In this document: piece after piece, positions 8,582-17,355 of the stretch
Position numbering within the stretch: the first letter of the stretch is position 1
Layout of the letters: each line of letters opens with the position of its first letter
Assembly (NCBI RefSeq): GCF_028736175.1
Contig: NZ_CP117880.1
Span: 3,038,001-3,102,000, forward strand
From: Sphingobacterium oryzagri
GTDB lineage: Bacteria; Bacteroidota; Bacteroidia; Sphingobacteriales; Sphingobacteriaceae
DNA: 64,000 nucleotides
Direction: 5' to 3'
Translations under genes and position numbers: made by a program
The notes under the pieces: generated by a model
Seen by the model: only the letters and a program-made list of their open reading frames with translations
What the model was told of the DNA's origin: nothing
The model's database searches: none

Positions 8582-9181
8582 TTAAGATTTAACACGTTTA
8601 TTGCGTAAACGACTTAGAAATTCTGGGGTAATACCTAGATAAGCAGATATCTGTACCTGAGACAAACGATTTGCTAGGTCAGGATAATTTTCAAGAAAAG
8701 ATTCATATCGTTCATCGGCTGTTGAACTAATCATCTGAAGTAACCTATTTTGCAAGGATACATAGCTATTTTCCATCAGCACTCTAAATATTCTATCAAA
8801 TACAGGAGCCATGGTATACAAGTTTATCAGATCTTCATAGCTTATTTGAAATACTATTGTGTCTTCGAGTGCATCTATATTTAGCGTCGACGCTTTCCTC
8901 CCGTGAAAGCTGCCAATATCAACACTCCACCAATTTTTTACTGGAAACTGAATTATATGAATAATTCCTTTTTCATCAATCTTGTACATTCTTAAGCATC
9001 CTCGAAGAATGAAATTCATATGATTGCATTGATCTCCTTCCTGAAGAACGAATTGCTTTTTCCTGTATAATCTAGGTTTAAATAAAGTTTCGACTAACTG
9101 TATTTCTTTCTCACTGAGTTTGAGCAATTGTTCAAAATAGTCGACTAGCGGTTTTACTGAATAGTTTTGTATGCTCACCAT
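8582..9181 (-). CDS. Crp/Fnr-family transcriptional regulator
   Basis: From ATG 9181 the product has 199 residues; a longer in-frame start at 9238 adds 19 residues that do not look like the family. It has a cyclic-nucleotide-binding-like fold (QFVLQEGDQCNHMNFILRGCLRMYKIDEKG, FPVKNWWSVDIGSF) and a C-terminal winged helix (RLSQVQISAYLGITPEFLSRLRNKR). No clear cAMP-binding Arg motif is seen; most Bacteroidota relatives of this shape do not bind cAMP. It probably controls the adjacent operon, whose first gene starts 94 bases downstream. This link is inferred from position only. Confidence 0.83.
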   Translation of the reverse strand: MVSIQNYSVKPLVDYFEQLLKLSEKEIQLVETLFKPRLYRKKQFVLQEGDQCNHMNFILRGCLRMYKIDEKGIIHIIQFPVKNWWSVDIGSFHGRKASTLNIDALEDTIVFQISYEDLINLYTMAPVFDRIFRVLMENSYVSLQNRLLQMISSTADERYESFLENYPDLANRLSQVQISAYLGITPEFLSRLRNKRVKS

Positions 9182-9416
9182 TTTATATGTAATAATGGGT
9201 AATCTATAAATCTCATCATTTCTTGTTTTGTTCTCCAATTAATAATGGGCGATAGACATTTGTCTCATTTTATCGTCCATATCCAGAATATAAAACAATG
9301 CTTGACTACAATCTGCTGGTTAAAAGTTGTCAGCAGTTATTTAACCTATTAATTAGGGACTTAGTTTCCAACTTCTATATTTTAAGAAAGACCTGTTCGT
9401 CGGAATTGCATTATTT

Positions 9417-9782
9417 TTAACAGTTTGGATCCAATTTTATTATAGCATCTTCAAAATCTACAATTTCAAATGGTTTATGTAAGTATGCATCAGCTTTACT
9501 AGTTTTGGCTAAGCTTTCAAAATCAATATTGGCCGAGATGAAAATAATTGGAATTTGGGCAGTTTCTGAATTATTTTTAAGCAGTTCTATTGATCTGATA
9601 CCACCGAGTCCTGAAATCCAATTATCCATAATAATTAGGTTTGGAGATTCATGTAGAACATCATTTAAAACATTATCAGTATTATTTCGATAAGCAATAT
9701 CGAATCCGAGCTGATCTGCTAGGATGCCAATACATTCAGCCGTATCTGTATCATCTTCAAATATTAATATTTTCTTACACAC
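9417..9782 (-). CDS. Stand-alone response-regulator receiver domain
   Basis: The 121-residue product is a receiver domain alone. The acidic pair is E9-D10-D11, the phospho-acceptor is Asp53 (LIIMDNWISGLGG), the Ser/Thr switch is in IFISAN and the conserved Lys is 103 (LHKPF). There is no output domain, so it would act as a CheY-like or phosphorelay partner, or serve a remote histidine kinase. No kinase gene is in the window. Confidence 0.87.
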   Translation of the reverse strand: MCKKILIFEDDTDTAECIGILADQLGFDIAYRNNTDNVLNDVLHESPNLIIMDNWISGLGGIRSIELLKNNSETAQIPIIFISANIDFESLAKTSKADAYLHKPFEIVDFEDAIIKLDPNC

Positions 9783-9943
9783 ATCGGTTATTTGAGAGCT
9801 GCTTTGAACCCTAACAAACGTAAATAAAAATATTCAATAGTAAGGATGAAAAAGATAATCACACTTTAAGTAAAACTGTCATTTTATAAGACTCGATGAT
9901 CATTAATTTTATGTTTCACCAAAATTTAAGAATAGTGTAAACA

Positions 9944-9959
9944 TTCGTTTTGTGAGACA
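9944..9959. repeat. Dispersed motif copy 2
   Basis: TTCGTTTTGTGAGACA, in the same orientation as copies 1 and 3 and preceded by ACA as in copy 3. It lies between the receiver-domain gene and the NTF2-like gene. Confidence 0.6.
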
Positions 9960-9976
9960 TTCTAAAGAACTTATAT

Positions 9977-10345
9977 CTATACCTGATATAGAGTGATCTT
10001 TTTTATAAGATTGCTTCCTGCAGACTTAAACTCGAAAAAGTATGCGAAGTGGGTAGCACCTTTGGAAACTTCCAGATAGCCATTGCAAGCTCCAAATTTA
10101 CCATGGGATAAGATCTGATCAATTGTCAGACTTGTAGGTTTACTTTGCTTTTCTAAGAGTTTTTTTAGATTTTCCTTATTATTTATTGATGGTTTATCTA
10201 TCCGCTGATATACAAAACTTTCATTAATGTTCTTCAGTAAGTTGTCGTAATTGCCGTTGTATAGGTCAATTACTAAATCTTTCACAATCCTTCTTTTAGG
10301 GGAATTGTCACAATCATTTGGGGCTGTAATCTTCATATCACACAA
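9977..10345 (-). CDS. NTF2-like protein
   Basis: The 122-residue product (ATG 10345, alternative ATG at 10336) shows an NTF2-like pattern: KDLVIDLYNGNYDNLLKNINESFVYQR, a central KENLKKLLEK helix, and sheet strands GKFGACNGYLEVSK and THFAYFFEFKSAGSNLIKKITLYQV. It is compact and has no signal peptide. It is bracketed by two identical copies of ACATTCGTTTTGTGAGACA, with 478 bases between them, so it looks like a separate cassette. Function is unknown. Confidence 0.72.
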   Translation of the reverse strand: MCDMKITAPNDCDNSPKRRIVKDLVIDLYNGNYDNLLKNINESFVYQRIDKPSINNKENLKKLLEKQSKPTSLTIDQILSHGKFGACNGYLEVSKGATHFAYFFEFKSAGSNLIKKITLYQV

Positions 10346-10421
10346 TTTTCAATTAGCTTTTAATATAGCAAACATAAGATATAAGGAATTAAAGAAACTT
10401 GCCTTGTGATAGGTAATTACA

Positions 10422-10437
10422 TTCGTTTTGTGAGACA
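10422..10437. repeat. Dispersed motif copy 3
   Basis: TTCGTTTTGTGAGACA, 77 bases upstream of the NTF2-like gene start. Identity with copy 2 extends three bases further (ACATTCG). Confidence 0.6.
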
Positions 10438-10774
10438 CTTTGTGTGTTAATTCTGCTCATTATTTATAGTGATGTAGGGTGAAATTATGGGACTCTCACA
10501 CATTGTCGCTTGTTGGAATTAGATTTCTAAGCTTTTTTCGGGTATTACTTATGGCGATGTGAGTCCAACAAAAACATTTGGTTTCACGAATTACTAGACG
10601 CCAACATCCACTATTGCACTAGCTTTTATGGTAAAAGGGGGGCTTTATTAGCTGAAAGACGCGCTCTTCAAGCCGCCTTTCAGCTACAAATTTATTTATA
10701 CTTCTAAGTTCATCGCCAGCGGCGCCCTAAATAAACGATTTTTTCTTTATAATTGTTTTATATATCTAAATTAA
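10438..10774. other. Non-coding stretch with inverted repeats
   Basis: No gene is seen. TAGCTGAAAG (10649-10658) and CTTTCAGCTA (10677-10686) form a perfect 10-bp stem with an 18-base loop. Further left, GGACTCTCACA (about 10491-10501) faces TGTGAGTCC (about 10558-10566), and TTGGA faces TCCAA inside it. The stretch probably contains the promoter of the STAND gene that begins at 10775. Confidence 0.4.
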
Positions 10775-10936
10775 ATGTTCATTTCAAACCGACGTGATGC
10801 AGGCTATACTATAATTAGCCGTTTCGAAGAAGCCTTTAGGAATTTCTTACTGACATATTTAGAAAAGCGTCACAGTAACGTTTATGATAACATTCCTATT
10901 GGCATTTGGAATAAAGCATCAGAACGAAACAATGGC
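10775..10936 (+). pseudogene. 5' fragment of IS-interrupted HEPN-STAND gene
   Basis: From ATG 10775 the frame encodes 54 residues, beginning MFISNRRDAGYTIISRFEE and ending IGIWNKASERNNG at the edge of the insertion sequence. The 8-bp target duplication ACAATGGC is at 10929-10936 and again at 12403-12410. If the element and one duplicate are removed, the frame runs straight into QPFESSEEFF at 12411 and gives a 931-residue protein. This N-terminus resembles the start of Swt1-type HEPN domains. The fragment is too short to be picked up by usual ORF length limits. Confidence 0.8.
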
Positions 10937-11005
10937 GGATCAAGCTGAATTCTTGGGGAGAGATAATTTTAAGGGATCAAGCTGAATTCTTGGGGAGAGA
11001 TAATT

Positions 11006-11989
11006 TTAAGCATATAATTTCATCACCCTGTACAGAAAAAATGGTGTATCCCTTACGCCACGAAATAGACTCCTAAATGCCTTTAATTTGGCATTAAAAG
11101 ACTCCGCTGAAGCATTGGTACTTCTGTTGTCAAAATAGTGGAGTATATCGGTATGGTGTGCAGCTATCGAACGGGCAACACTCTCAAAAGATGGTATACC
11201 AGAATTTTCTACTTGATTGTGCCATAGACCAAGCTTGGTAAAAGCCAGTTGCTTATCCTTGCATTTGTTGAAGATGTCCCCAAGTGCCATCCCAAGACCA
11301 TATGCCTTTTTTAATAAGGGAAATCGCAGAAATAATAGCTCTGCGCGGTGCTTTTGACTTACTGTCCATTTGGAAGGATGCTTGAATAACAAATATCTTG
11401 ATCTTGCCAGCAACTGTTTGATTGTATCACCATTAGGTAACACTTCAGGATCATAGAGAATACCTTTTTTACGTGCGCTGGCGATCTGTTTACTTTCCTC
11501 ATCCAACACTTCCCAACGATACTTTATACGAAGTTCCTGAACGGCGTCGTAAACAAGTTTCTGCACATGGAATCTGTCAATGACCCTTCGGGCATTCATA
11601 AAACACCTGCGGATAGCCTTAGCCATATTGGGAGCCATATCCATTGTTACTTCCCGGACTTTGTTCCTCAGCTTAAGTGGGATACGCTCCAATACCGCGA
11701 TGATATCTTCTGCTTTTGTTCCTTTAATCGTGGCCAGGATGGTTCCTTTCTTTCCCTTGGCAGTCTTGCTGCTTACGATCGTATACAGTTCACCATTGCT
11801 GAAACTGGTCTCGTCGATACTGAGCCGTTCGGATATATTTCCTGTAAATACCGTCCACTGTTCTGCATGAGGTTTCTGATCCCAATCATGAAAGTCGCTT
11901 AAATGGTTTTTGTACTGATCCTGAAGCTGTTTGCCATCCAACTGAAACAGCAGTGCCAACAGATGGGCACTGATAGGATAGTTATCCAA
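11006..11989 (-). CDS. ISL3/ISAon1-type transposase, catalytic part
   Basis: This 327-residue product carries the DDE-type catalytic domain. SIDETSF holds the first Asp, VTMDMAPNMAKAI the second, and RSTNASAESFNAKLKAFRS near the C-terminus the catalytic Glu; FHVQKLV is also typical of the ISL3 family. The start codon is TTG (11989-11987), overlapping the end of the first ORF by 8 bases, so it is probably made by translational coupling or recoding. The in-frame codons just upstream contain a TAA, which argues against a simple -1 shift at the T7A3 run. It looks intact, so the element may be active. Confidence 0.9.
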   Translation of the reverse strand: MDNYPISAHLLALLFQLDGKQLQDQYKNHLSDFHDWDQKPHAEQWTVFTGNISERLSIDETSFSNGELYTIVSSKTAKGKKGTILATIKGTKAEDIIAVLERIPLKLRNKVREVTMDMAPNMAKAIRRCFMNARRVIDRFHVQKLVYDAVQELRIKYRWEVLDEESKQIASARKKGILYDPEVLPNGDTIKQLLARSRYLLFKHPSKWTVSQKHRAELLFLRFPLLKKAYGLGMALGDIFNKCKDKQLAFTKLGLWHNQVENSGIPSFESVARSIAAHHTDILHYFDNRSTNASAESFNAKLKAFRSLFRGVRDTPFFLYRVMKLYA

Positions 11990-12335
11990 ATATCCCCTTT
12001 AAAAAAAGCCCGAATTCCGTAGTCATCCGAGCACCTTTGTAAGCAAGATCCCAATCTCTGGTAATGATCTGTTGGGTATCTAGCACGGTCCATCTTCTGC
12101 GTTTGATATGCAAGGTAACTTTCTGACCACGAATGGGAAAGTCTTTGATTTGCGAAACGGGCATAAAGCCTTTGGAGGCCAGTTTACTATCTTGATAACC
12201 GGCAGGAACAAGGTTCTTTTCCTCCAGATGAATATGGAGTTCCTTGTTTACCTGTCTAACATCCATAATATCGAAATAATCCAACAGCCCTTCGGGCATC
12301 AATAAAGCCAGTAGTTTACGTTCAGCGTCTTGCAA
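11982..12335 (-). CDS. ISAon1-type transposase N-terminal protein
   Basis: The 117-residue product is the N-terminal region of a two-ORF ISL3-type transposase. It contains a helical start (ERKLLALLMPEGLLDYFDI), then VTLHIKRRRWTVLDTQQIITRDW, which is likely the DNA-binding part that recognises the terminal repeats. It ends in LFLKGIFG and overlaps the catalytic ORF. The gene begins 44 bases inside the right terminal repeat. Confidence 0.88.
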   Translation of the reverse strand: MQDAERKLLALLMPEGLLDYFDIMDVRQVNKELHIHLEEKNLVPAGYQDSKLASKGFMPVSQIKDFPIRGQKVTLHIKRRRWTVLDTQQIITRDWDLAYKGARMTTEFGLFLKGIFG

Positions 12336-12395
12336 AGTAGTATATTTTAAAAGTGCTAAACTAAGAATTTATTTAATGCTCCCCAAGAATTCAGC

Positions 12396-15044
12396 TTGAT
12401 CCACAATGGCCAACCTTTTGAAAGTAGTGAAGAGTTTTTCGAGTCAATCGATTTTCCTGATCTGAAAGAAATAGTTTTGTTTAAAGATCATCCAAAGGAT
12501 TTGCTTAAAGGTAAATTTGAAAGTGAGAGTTTTATAAAGTACATGGATGAACTTTATTTATTGCGTTGTAAGATAGCACACATAAAAGGTTACTTTACAA
12601 GTATAGATCTAGATAAATTAACGGAGCTCACATTGTTAATATCTAAACATTTTGGATTTTCAAATATCAAGATATTAATAGAAAAAATAAAGTCAAAGCC
12701 GAATGAAGTTATAATATCTACACCCAGTAATTTTATAGAAGATTATCTAGAAAAAAGTGGTATCATTAATAACCTACCAATACCTGACTACGAGTACGAA
12801 GGGGGGTTTGTGGGTAGAGAGGAAGACCGCAAAAAAATTATTCAATATCTTAAAAGCGAAAAAACTCCTGTCGTAACTTTGACGGGTTCTGGCGGGGTTG
12901 GAAAAACATCTTTAGCCTTAAAAGTTGTACAAGATTTAACAGAAAGACCTGAGAATAACATCTTCGACGCTATAGTTTGGTTGAGCGCGAAGGAGAATAA
13001 ATTATCTCCTTTGGGTATTGAGGATATAGAACCAACACTTAAAAATTACGATGAATTACTTGATATAATTATTAAGTTGTTTGGTTTTGAAGACCAAATA
13101 AAAATTGACTCTATTGAAGATAAGGAGCGACTTTCCGAAGAAATATTCGATTTGACTAATAAGGTATTGGTAATAGTGGATAATCTTGAAACCATTACGG
13201 ACGAACGGATAATCAATTTCATCTTAGATGCTCCTCTAAAAGTAAAATTTTTGATTACTTCAAGGAAAGGAATCGGTCAAGTAGAAAGAAGGCACGAATT
13301 AAAGGAATTAAAGTCCAAAGAAGCTATATATTTATTTAGGCAGTTATCTAAAGACAAGCAATTAGATAAATTGGCAGGTGTGCCTGATCAAATTATCAAA
13401 AAATATGTTGACAAAGTTTCATGTTACCCCTTAGCAATAAAGTGGGTTATTGGACAAGTAGCTAGAGGTAAAGATATAAACAAAATTATTGATTCAATAC
13501 ATACAACAGAAAGCGATATTTCGAAATTTTGTTATGATCAAATTTTTTCTACTCTCACAGAGAATTGTCAAAAATTATTATTTGCATTAGCATTAATCGA
13601 AGAGTCTCCTACTCAAAACATACTTGAGTACACCGTTGAGCTTAATCAGGAAGATTTTGAGGATGCAATTGAAGAATTAATTTTGATTTCTCTAGTAATA
13701 CCTGAACAATTTTTGAATGAAAAAAAAGAAATCGGAACTACTTATCGTCTTTTGGCATTGACAAAAGGATATACTCGTTTACAGTTAAACAAAAATTTAG
13801 ATTTAAGAGAATATCTCATTAATAGACTTAACCATGTTCAAAGCATTGTTACTACAAGCGAACGTGCAAAAAAAGAATATAGACATAGCTTATATAATTT
13901 TGGAGCGAAAAGTGATGAGGAAAAAATAGCAGCCATTATTGCCCAAACAGCTTTACAGCGATATCAGTCCGGATTTTATGACGAAGCTGTTGAAGAATAT
14001 AAGCGAGCTATAAAAGTTTGTCCGACATTTGCTCCTCTATATAGAAACTGGGCCGTAATGGAGTCTATGGAAAACCATATATCTGAAGCTTCAAATTTAA
14101 TGAGTAAAGCTGCAGAACTTGATCCTTCGGATCCACAGATCTTTGTTTTGTGGGGAAATATCTACAGAAAAAGTTCAAAGCACTTTGAAGCTGATAAAAA
14201 ATATGCAGTTGCATACTCCCTAACCCCCTTGGATCCGATAGTTTTGAGTGCCTATGGCCAATCGAGGAGTCATCTTAATTACTTCAGTGAAGCAGATGAA
14301 CTTTTGAAAAATTCATTAAAGTCAGATCTTCAATATTCAGTAAAGCACAAGACAATCAATCTAACTAGTATTGCAGAAAATAATATCGAGTGGGCAGAGT
14401 CTCTAGTAGAAAAAAGAGATTATAATCCGGCAGAACAAAAATTTAAGGACGCTATAACAACTTGTGAATCAGCAATCAACGAAGATCAAACGGATTTTAA
14501 AGTTTTGTCAACATTATACAAAGCACATTTCAAGTTCGCATTAATGTTAATGTTGATTGATCGGGCAGATGAAGCTATTGTTCATTTATTAGAAGTCATA
14601 AAGACAGAGCCAAGATCATTCAAACATCACAAATATCGATTAAGTGCTTTAATGGATTTAGCAGAATTCTATTCTAAAAGACACCAAAGAGAAAAGGTTT
14701 CAGAGTACGTTTCCACTATTGAAACAGATTATGGGCATTCCCAGGTGTTAAAAATTGATTACCGTAATCATCACCAAAGGCTAAAGCTACTTAATGAATA
14801 TCTCAACCCATCACATCAAGTTAAAGGTAGAATCCAATCAGTTAATTCAGAACGGAAATTTGCGATAATCGAAGAAGAAGGAACCAACTTTACTTACCTA
14901 GCTCACATAAATAGTTTTTCAGAAAATATGTCATCGCTACCGGCAACTTTGCGAGGTCACAAAGTACTATTTTCCCCTATCTCAATATTAAAAAAAGGAG
15001 TTTATTCCAGACAAGCTAATTTTGTAAAACTAATCGATATTTAG
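12396..15044 (+). pseudogene. 3' fragment of HEPN-NB-ARC-TPR STAND protein
   Basis: The open frame runs from a TTG at 12396 inside the IS end; native codons begin at 12411. In the restored 931-residue protein, R106-C-K-I-A-H111 is an Rx4H motif of a HEPN RNase. GFVGREEDRKKI leads to an NB-ARC NTPase with Walker A GSGGVGKTS (213-221), Walker B KVLVIVDNLE and CYPLAIKWVIGQ. Tetratricopeptide-like helices fill about 530-830 (YDEAVEEYKRAIKVCP, ISEASNLMSKAAELDP). The tail VKGRIQSVNSERKFAIIEEEG resembles a cold-shock/S1-type OB fold. This is the architecture of antiphage STAND sensors. The fragment still holds most of HEPN, the NTPase and the sensor, but has lost 54 N-terminal residues. Confidence 0.88.
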
Positions 15045-15110
15045 ATAGTTATGGGGAATAATTATTAGTCAAATAACTTTTATTTTACTAGCAAACTAAC
15101 ATAATCTTGG

Positions 15111-15311
15111 TCAAGTAGGCTGACAACATCGTTTTTGAGTGCTTAAAATTCTATTTAGTATTAGCAAATTAAGAGGTTTTACATAGCATTTGTAGAAGAG
15201 ATGTACTTTTCTATCATGAATTATACCGTGTAGATCTAAATCATCCGGGCAGTCTAAAATGGAATTTTTAATAAGAATTAAATAGCCTTTGTTACTCATC
15301 CATAGGGCCAT
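15111..15311 (-). CDS. Doubtful small ORF
   Basis: A 66-codon frame lies in the 312-base gap between the STAND and Abi genes. It has no recognisable domain, a Leu/Ile-rich composition and no clear ribosome-binding site. It could be a small defence-associated protein, or chance. Nothing else is seen in this gap apart from AT-rich sequence. Confidence 0.2.
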   Translation of the reverse strand: MALWMSNKGYLILIKNSILDCPDDLDLHGIIHDRKVHLFYKCYVKPLNLLILNRILSTQKRCCQPT

Positions 15312-15356
15312 TATAATTGTTTACAAATGATGAAATTAGAGCAGTTGATCTCTTTA

Positions 15357-16286
15357 TTACTGCCAAAGCGCTTCCTCCATCCAGTTTGAAGGAAATCCCA
15401 TTGCTCCTGTGTCAATGTTGGGATACTTAACTAGTAGGTCGATAATTTTGTTTTTAAAAGTATGATTAGGGTTAACTACTTGCAAAAGGTAAATTACCAT
15501 TGACAACAAATAATAGGTGCGATTATTTACAGGTATTGATTCCCCAGTAATACTATTGGTCATTTCTAATGTTGTTAACCAAGTTTTTCCCGGATTGGTG
15601 GGTATTACTGGAGTGATTCTCATTATTCTGTTCCAAAGCCTAGCATGGTGCGCGCAGATGTTTCGTACGTAAACTATGCTATGAAGCCAAGATTCAAACG
15701 TAGTTGTATCAAGTCCATAATAATTAGCAATATCCCTTTTGCTTCTTCCTGGTTTTAAATTTTTATACAAATGAGACAGCCCGCCAATCGAAGTTATTTC
15801 GAGCAGCATCCAACTGGGCGGAAGTGGATCATTGTATTTTCTTTTGAAGGATTTGAGGAACTGTTCATCACTCCTATCAAACTCTTCTTTCAACTTTTTG
15901 ATACTTTTGCTATGCATTTCTGCATTGCTAAATAATTTGCTTTGGCTATACCAAAAAGTTCCGTAGCTGTAAGATAGAATATATATCATTTTAGCTCGAA
16001 TAGCTATTTCTATCTTTTCCAACTCAGCTATTACCAATTTACGAAGCTCTCTATCGAAACAATACATACTAAACGCCATATCAAAAGTCGAATCCTTTTT
16101 AAAAATGTGAGCATCTTTAGGTTCGTCTAGCAGGGGATACCAATAACCACTTAACCTATAATAGCTTATGTTTTGCAGTAAAAAAAGAGATTTTGAAATG
16201 TTTGAGAATTTTAGACCCCTATCAGCTAATCGTTGTAATTGCTCCGCGTAAGTCGTTGCTGGTTTAGCATAGGGTACTCTTGGCAT
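15357..16286 (-). CDS. Abi_2-type abortive infection protein (AbiD/F-like)
   Basis: From ATG 16286 the product has 309 residues and starts MPRVPYAKPATTYAEQLQRL, as in Abi_2 proteins; a longer start at 16346 adds 20 residues without family character. Typical segments are ISYYRLSGYWYPL, CFDRELRKLVIAELEKIEIAIRAKM and YVRNICAHHARLWNR. The last contains R208-x4-H213, the HEPN RNase motif. It probably blocks phage growth by cutting RNA or acting as a toxin. This is inferred from the family and from its place between a STAND gene and a retron-like operon. Confidence 0.87.
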   Translation of the reverse strand: MPRVPYAKPATTYAEQLQRLADRGLKFSNISKSLFLLQNISYYRLSGYWYPLLDEPKDAHIFKKDSTFDMAFSMYCFDRELRKLVIAELEKIEIAIRAKMIYILSYSYGTFWYSQSKLFSNAEMHSKSIKKLKEEFDRSDEQFLKSFKRKYNDPLPPSWMLLEITSIGGLSHLYKNLKPGRSKRDIANYYGLDTTTFESWLHSIVYVRNICAHHARLWNRIMRITPVIPTNPGKTWLTTLEMTNSITGESIPVNNRTYYLLSMVIYLLQVVNPNHTFKNKIIDLLVKYPNIDTGAMGFPSNWMEEALWQ

Positions 16287-16492
16287 GGTATAAAAAAGAA
16301 AAAGCTCACCCTGAGCGCGCTGTTCTATGGGAAGCGGGGTAAGCATGTTGGCTCAAATTTATGGATAATAAATTTATTTTAAAAATTTTTTGATAGTTAT
16401 TTTGAATAATATCGAGTTTCCTTTACTGGTGTAACAGTTAATTTACCTTAGGTTTGACTTTTTTAAGAAACTGCTGGAGATCTAGCAAACCC

Positions 16493-17353
16493 TTAGCTGA
16501 ATATTTTTTTTCTTTTAGTCGTCCCAATATACTTAACTCTTTCATAGTAATTGATTATTCCTACACCCTTCGGAGCTGACTTTTCAACGTCATCCATCCC
16601 ATCAATAATTTTTCGATATTTTCCAGGAAGCGCTAGGAAGTTATTGCGTACTAAAATTTGTGTAACTTTTGGATTTTTAGTCTCGTAAAACGTTTTATTA
16701 TGACTTATTCGAAAATTCCCATCCTGTATTATTTTCAAAATCTCGGGTATATGTTCCTTAAAATCAATTTTCGAAGAAAAAGTTAGATCGTCAACAAAAG
16801 ATGTAAAAGTTAGATCGTACTTTTCCGCTAATTCAAGCAGTTTATTTCCGACATCTGTAAAAACTAAATTGGCGATATAAGGCGAGGTGTGCGTTCCTTG
16901 CGGAAGGCTCCCTTTGTAAGTCGTTAGTTTCGTTAATATATTAGCTGTTTCCGTCGGTATTTTATGTTTGACAAAAGTTTCAAATACTTGCCGATTGGTT
17001 ATGCCGGGGTAATACCCTCGTAGATCTGTATTGAAAAAATACTTATTACCTTGATGAAATTTTGCATTCTTGATATTGTCCTTACCATTTACGCCACCAA
17101 AAGCATAGTTAGGAAGTATTATTGCTTTTAAAACCTTATTAAGAATGAGCTTTTGTATTTGTTTTAATTGACCATATGTTGGTGTAATTTCTCTAACCCT
17201 AGGGTTTCCTAAACTATCAAAGGCAGGTGTTCCATCGGGATGGAACTTTTGGAACGTCTTAACATAATAGTAATTGCTTAAATTTCTTATTATTTGATCA
17301 ACCTGACGACCATTTGTTCGGAGGGTTTTATAAAGGATTTCTCTAGAAAACAT
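16493..17353 (-). CDS. Retron-type reverse transcriptase
   Basis: The 286-residue product has reverse-transcriptase motifs in order: NAKFH (96-100, the retron NAxxH signature), NTDLRGYYPGI (catalytic D110), GSLPQGTHTSPYIANL (149-163) and FVDDLTFSS (D188-D189). KVTQILV (229-235) stands where retrons have VTG. In retrons it copies an adjacent structured RNA into msDNA. The ATG is 2 bases after the XRE gene stop. The C-terminus may be shifted: after an A8 run the +1 frame continues about 24-29 codons (YSAKGLLDLQQFLKKVK) to a TAA at 16440-16438, with codons that look protein-like. Confidence 0.88.
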   Translation of the reverse strand: MFSREILYKTLRTNGRQVDQIIRNLSNYYYVKTFQKFHPDGTPAFDSLGNPRVREITPTYGQLKQIQKLILNKVLKAIILPNYAFGGVNGKDNIKNAKFHQGNKYFFNTDLRGYYPGITNRQVFETFVKHKIPTETANILTKLTTYKGSLPQGTHTSPYIANLVFTDVGNKLLELAEKYDLTFTSFVDDLTFSSKIDFKEHIPEILKIIQDGNFRISHNKTFYETKNPKVTQILVRNNFLALPGKYRKIIDGMDDVEKSAPKGVGIINYYERVKYIGTTKRKKIFS

Positions 17354-17355
17354 TG

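Larger units (their letters stand above)
10937..12402 (-). mobile_element. ISL3-family (ISAon1-type) insertion sequence
   Basis: The right end, 12379-12402, is the exact reverse complement of the left end, 10974-10997, over 24 bases. The left terminus is present twice in tandem: 37 bases at 10937-10973 are repeated at 10974-11010. The element is flanked by the 8-bp direct repeat ACAATGGC (10929-10936 and 12403-12410), as expected for ISL3-family transposition. It holds two overlapping minus-strand ORFs. The core element is 10974-12402 (1429 bp). It has split a HEPN-STAND gene. Confidence 0.93.

Noticed and set aside
10490..10610. Integron attC site
   Set aside because: GTTGGA and TCCAAC-like pairs are present, but the expected attC core arrangement and an integron integrase are absent.
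11990..12010. Simple -1 frameshift joining the two IS ORFs at the T7A3 run
   Set aside because: The second ORF is in the other relative frame and has a TAA just upstream of the run's end; coupling from the TTG start is more likely.
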